A stretch of DNA of 45,903 nt from Rhodothermales bacterium (GTDB lineage: Bacteria > Bacteroidota > Rhodothermia > Rhodothermales > UBA10348), in contig JANJTM010000056.1 of NCBI GenBank assembly GCA_024711125.1, positions 1 to 45,903 of the forward strand. The letters run 5' to 3'. This document shows, piece by piece, positions 44,387 through 45,903 of the stretch. The notes under the pieces are model-generated. The model saw only the letters and a list, made by a program, of their open reading frames with translations. It searched no databases and was not told where the DNA came from. The translations under genes and the position numbers were made by a program. Position 1 is the stretch's first letter; each line of letters starts with the position of its first letter.

Positions 44387-45040
44387 ATGCTCGACGTACT
44401 CGGCGACCTCGTTCGCTGGATGGGGTCCCTCGACCCGGTCTGGGTGTACGCCATCCTGCTCGGCATAGCGTACGGCGAGAATCTCCTTCCGCCCGTGCCC
44501 GGCGACATGGTCGTCGTGTTCGGCGGATACCTGGCGGGCGTCGGCAGGCTGGACGCCGTCGCGGTGACGCTGGTCGCGACGCTGGGAGGGCTGGCGGGCT
44601 TCATGACCATGTACGCCATCGGCCTGCGGATGGGCGATCTCCTCCTGGCGCCCGATCGGCTGACGTGGCTGCCCAAGGGAAAGATCGAGGTCGCGCGGGT
44701 CGCCCTCGCGCGCCGGGGATACGTGCTCGTCGCGGCAAACCGGTTCCTGAGCGGAATGCGATCGGTCATCTCGCTGACGGTCGGCATGACGCGCATGCCG
44801 TCCGGTCCGGTGGCCGTGCTGGCCTTCCTCAGTTCCCTGGTCTGGACCGCGCTCCTCGTGGCCGCCGGGTACGTGGTGGGGGATCGGTGGGAGATCGTCG
44901 GCGGATGGCTGAAAGCCTGGGGATCGGTCATACTGGGGATCGCCGCGCTGTTCGTGGTCGTTCAGATCGTCTACTACGTGCGCCGCCGGAGGCCGGGATC
45001 GGGCCACGTGGGGCAACCGGGCGGTACGGCGGGCACGTGA
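44387..45040 (+). CDS. DedA family membrane protein
   Basis: The product has 217 residues. The DedA/SNARE-associated signatures are YGENLLPPVPGDMVVVFGGYLAG (acidic and proline residues of the re-entrant loop) and NRFLSGMRSVISLTVGMTRMP (membrane Arg motif). Four to five hydrophobic segments surround them; the C-terminus is basic with a Gly-rich tail. Family members act in lipid-carrier recycling, including undecaprenyl phosphate, and membrane homeostasis; that link would suit its place behind two isoprenoid genes. It starts 1 bp after ispF and is the last gene before a 148-bp gap carrying the tRNA-tuf promoter. Confidence 0.9.
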   Translation: MLDVLGDLVRWMGSLDPVWVYAILLGIAYGENLLPPVPGDMVVVFGGYLAGVGRLDAVAVTLVATLGGLAGFMTMYAIGLRMGDLLLAPDRLTWLPKGKIEVARVALARRGYVLVAANRFLSGMRSVISLTVGMTRMPSGPVAVLAFLSSLVWTALLVAAGYVVGDRWEIVGGWLKAWGSVILGIAALFVVVQIVYYVRRRRPGSGHVGQPGGTAGT

Positions 45041-45113
45041 ACGCCCTCCTGCAGCCGCACGTACCTCCGAACGGGGCGCACGGCCCTTCACGCATCCTTC
45101 GACGCCGACGCGG

Positions 45114-45145
45114 TTGACATCGCCGCCGATCGCTCCCTACCTTTA
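45114..45145 (+). promoter_or_regulatory. Promoter of the tRNA-tuf operon
   Basis: TTGACA (45114-45119) and TACCTTTA (45138-45145) are 18 bp apart, or 21 bp counted from TTG to TA. It meets the general bacterial -35 hexamer exactly and the Bacteroidota -7 TAnnTTTG in all but one base. It lies about 44 bp before the first tRNA and within the gap 45041-45188, as expected for a strong stable-RNA promoter. Confidence 0.75.
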
Positions 45146-45188
45146 AAGTCTGGCTTGTACCGTCGGGTCAGTAGTCGGTGTCCCACCG

Positions 45189-45261
45189 GCTGGCGTAGCT
45201 CAACTGGTAGAGCAGCTCACTTGTAATGAGCAGGTTGGGGGTTCAAGTCCCTTCGCCAGCT
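45189..45261 (+). tRNA. tRNA-Thr (anticodon UGU)
   Basis: 73 nt. The acceptor stem GCTGGCG/CGCCAGC is perfect, the D arm is GCTCAACTGGTAGAGC, the anticodon arm GCTCA-CTTGTAA-TGAGC gives TGT, and the T arm is GGGGG-TTCAAGT-CCCTT. The CCA end is not encoded (TCAG follows). First gene of the tRNA-tuf cluster. Confidence 0.96.
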
Positions 45262-45332
45262 CAGCGCCGGACAGGCTGCTCGGCTTGGAACGGCGATCCG
45301 GCGGACCGGCCTGCTTTGACATGGTGAACCCT

Positions 45333-45415
45333 GGACAGGTACCGAAGTGGCCAACCGGGCTAGACTGTAAATCTAGTGGCATTCGCCTTCGGAGGTTCGA
45401 ATCCTCCCCTGTCCA
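45333..45415 (+). tRNA. tRNA-Tyr (anticodon GUA)
   Basis: 83 nt with the long variable arm of a class II tRNA. The acceptor stem is GGACAGG/CCTGTCC, the anticodon arm CTAGA-CTGTAAA-TCTAG gives GTA, and the T arm is GGAGG-TTCGAAT-CCTCC. CCA is not encoded. Being a GUN-anticodon tRNA it is an expected queuosine target, with queA nearby. Confidence 0.96.
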
Positions 45416-45447
45416 CCGCGCGCCGGGCCAAGGTCCGGCGCGCACCC

Positions 45448-45520
45448 GCGGGAGTAGCTCAGTTGGTAGAGCATCAGCCTTCCAAGCTGAGGGTCGCGGG
45501 TTCGAATCCCGTCTCCCGCT
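45448..45520 (+). tRNA. tRNA-Gly (anticodon UCC)
   Basis: 73 nt. The acceptor stem GCGGGAG/CTCCCGC is perfect, the D arm is GCTCAGTTGGTAGAGC, the anticodon arm TCAGC-CTTCCAA-GCTGA gives TCC, and the T arm is CGGG-TTCGAAT-CCCG. CCA is not encoded. Confidence 0.96.
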
Positions 45521-45597
45521 CTGGTTTTCACCCTTGGATCTTCCTTTCGGAAGACCTCGAGGGGCCCTGTTCGGCAGGGCGCAGAACATATAGCACC

Positions 45598-45669
<72 letters not shown>

Positions 45670-45677
45670 CACCCGAC

Positions 45678-45710
45678 GGACGGGGCCGCGGACGGTGGCC
45701 CGGCCCGTCC
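45678..45710 (+). other. GC-rich hairpin in the tuf leader
   Basis: GGACGGGGCCG (from 45678) and CGGCCCGTCC (to 45710) are nearly perfect reverse complements with one extra G. It lies between the last tRNA and tuf, 57 bp before the ATG. No T-run follows, so a processing signal or leader structure is more likely than a terminator. Confidence 0.45.
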
Positions 45711-45767
45711 CTGCGCGGCGAGTGTCCGCGTTTCGTCAAGCAAGAAGCCTAACATCAGGCATAGACC

Positions 45768-45903
45768 ATGGCCAAGGAGACATTCCAGCGAAACAAGCCC
45801 CACGTGAACGTGGGCACGATCGGTCACGTGGACCACGGCAAGACGACGCTGACGGCGGCGATCACGCAGGTGCTGGCGAAGCGCGTGGCGGGGAACGCGA
45901 TCC
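45768..45903 (+). CDS. tuf: Elongation factor Tu (3' end outside window)
   Basis: The first 45 residues are visible, running to the window edge. [19 protein letters not shown] leads into the P-loop [15 protein letters not shown], the GTP-binding site of EF-Tu. The N-terminal wording [13 protein letters not shown] is close to that of Bacteroidota EF-Tu. The protein carries aminoacyl-tRNA to the ribosome. Its position directly after four tRNA genes without its own evident promoter suggests a shared transcript. The tRNA order matches the tufB operon of E. coli. Confidence 0.97.
   Translation, partial: MAKETFQRNKPHVNVGTIGHVDHGKTTLTAAITQVLAKRVAGNAI

Noticed and set aside
45262-45332. A further tRNA or small RNA in the spacer after the first tRNA
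   Set aside because: No cloverleaf can be drawn; only imperfect GC-rich pairing is seen.

Overview
The window is high-GC, densely coded bacterial DNA, with no intergenic gap above about 250 bp. Several independent signs point to the Bacteroidota/Rhodothermota side of the tree. These are a PorV/PorQ-like outer-membrane protein beside a substrate with a type IX secretion (T9SS) style C-terminus, a second T9SS tail on an FG-GAP protein, carboxypeptidase-regulatory-like TonB-dependent receptors, lipoproteins matching DUF4249, DUF4296 and DUF4837 (families I know essentially from this group), and promoters of the TTG...TAnnTTTG type. A Rhodothermales-like organism is my best inference. It rests on protein character, not on a tree.

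Layout. Positions 1-8092 (+) encode exported proteins: a T9SS substrate cut by the window edge, its PorV-like neighbour, a strong terminator, a seven-haem TPR lipoprotein, and two tandem FG-GAP paralogues of which only the first keeps a sorting tail. Positions 8079-16047 (-) hold a probable operon arcA-tadA-ypdA-amylase-TonB receptor-DUF4249, a small glycan-uptake-like unit attached to housekeeping genes. Positions 16136-18431 (-) carry truA, a kelch-like lipoprotein and a 64-residue two-helix membrane protein, each overlapping the next by 4 nt. aroK and recQ (18454-21056, +) run divergently from truA.

Positions 20996-33451 (-) are a very long co-directional run: clcA-like channel/antiporter, mscS, trpE, an unrecognised 151-residue helical protein, trpS, trpG, trpD, trpC, trpF, trpB, trpA, DUF4837, DUF4296. 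It contains every gene needed to turn chorismate into tryptophan, plus the enzyme that charges tryptophan onto tRNA. No leader peptide or T-box is visible before trpE. TrpA carries Glu where the well-studied enzyme has catalytic Asp60.

Positions 33596-39062 (+) carry a VKOR-DsbA fusion, transketolase, a short twin-arginine ORF that looks like the remnant of an amidase, a BtuF-like metal/corrin receptor without its own signal peptide, a four-helix membrane protein and a DinB/YfiT-like hydrolase. Positions 39068-41813 (-) are a small lipoprotein followed by a second TonB receptor. Positions 42064-45040 (+) are queA-ispD-ispF-dedA behind a good Bacteroidota-type promoter. The window ends with tRNA-Thr(UGU), tRNA-Tyr(GUA), tRNA-Gly(UCC), tRNA-Thr(GGU) and the start of tuf, the same order as the thrU-tyrU-glyT-thrT-tufB operon of E. 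coli, behind a TTGACA-type promoter.

I saw no CRISPR array, insertion sequence, phage gene, rRNA or origin. The most interesting items are the trp/trpS supra-operon with its unknown helical protein, the TrpA substitution, the amylase-TonB-DUF4249 unit, the FG-GAP pair and the truncated amidase-like ORF. I did not find convincing evidence of a wholly new system.
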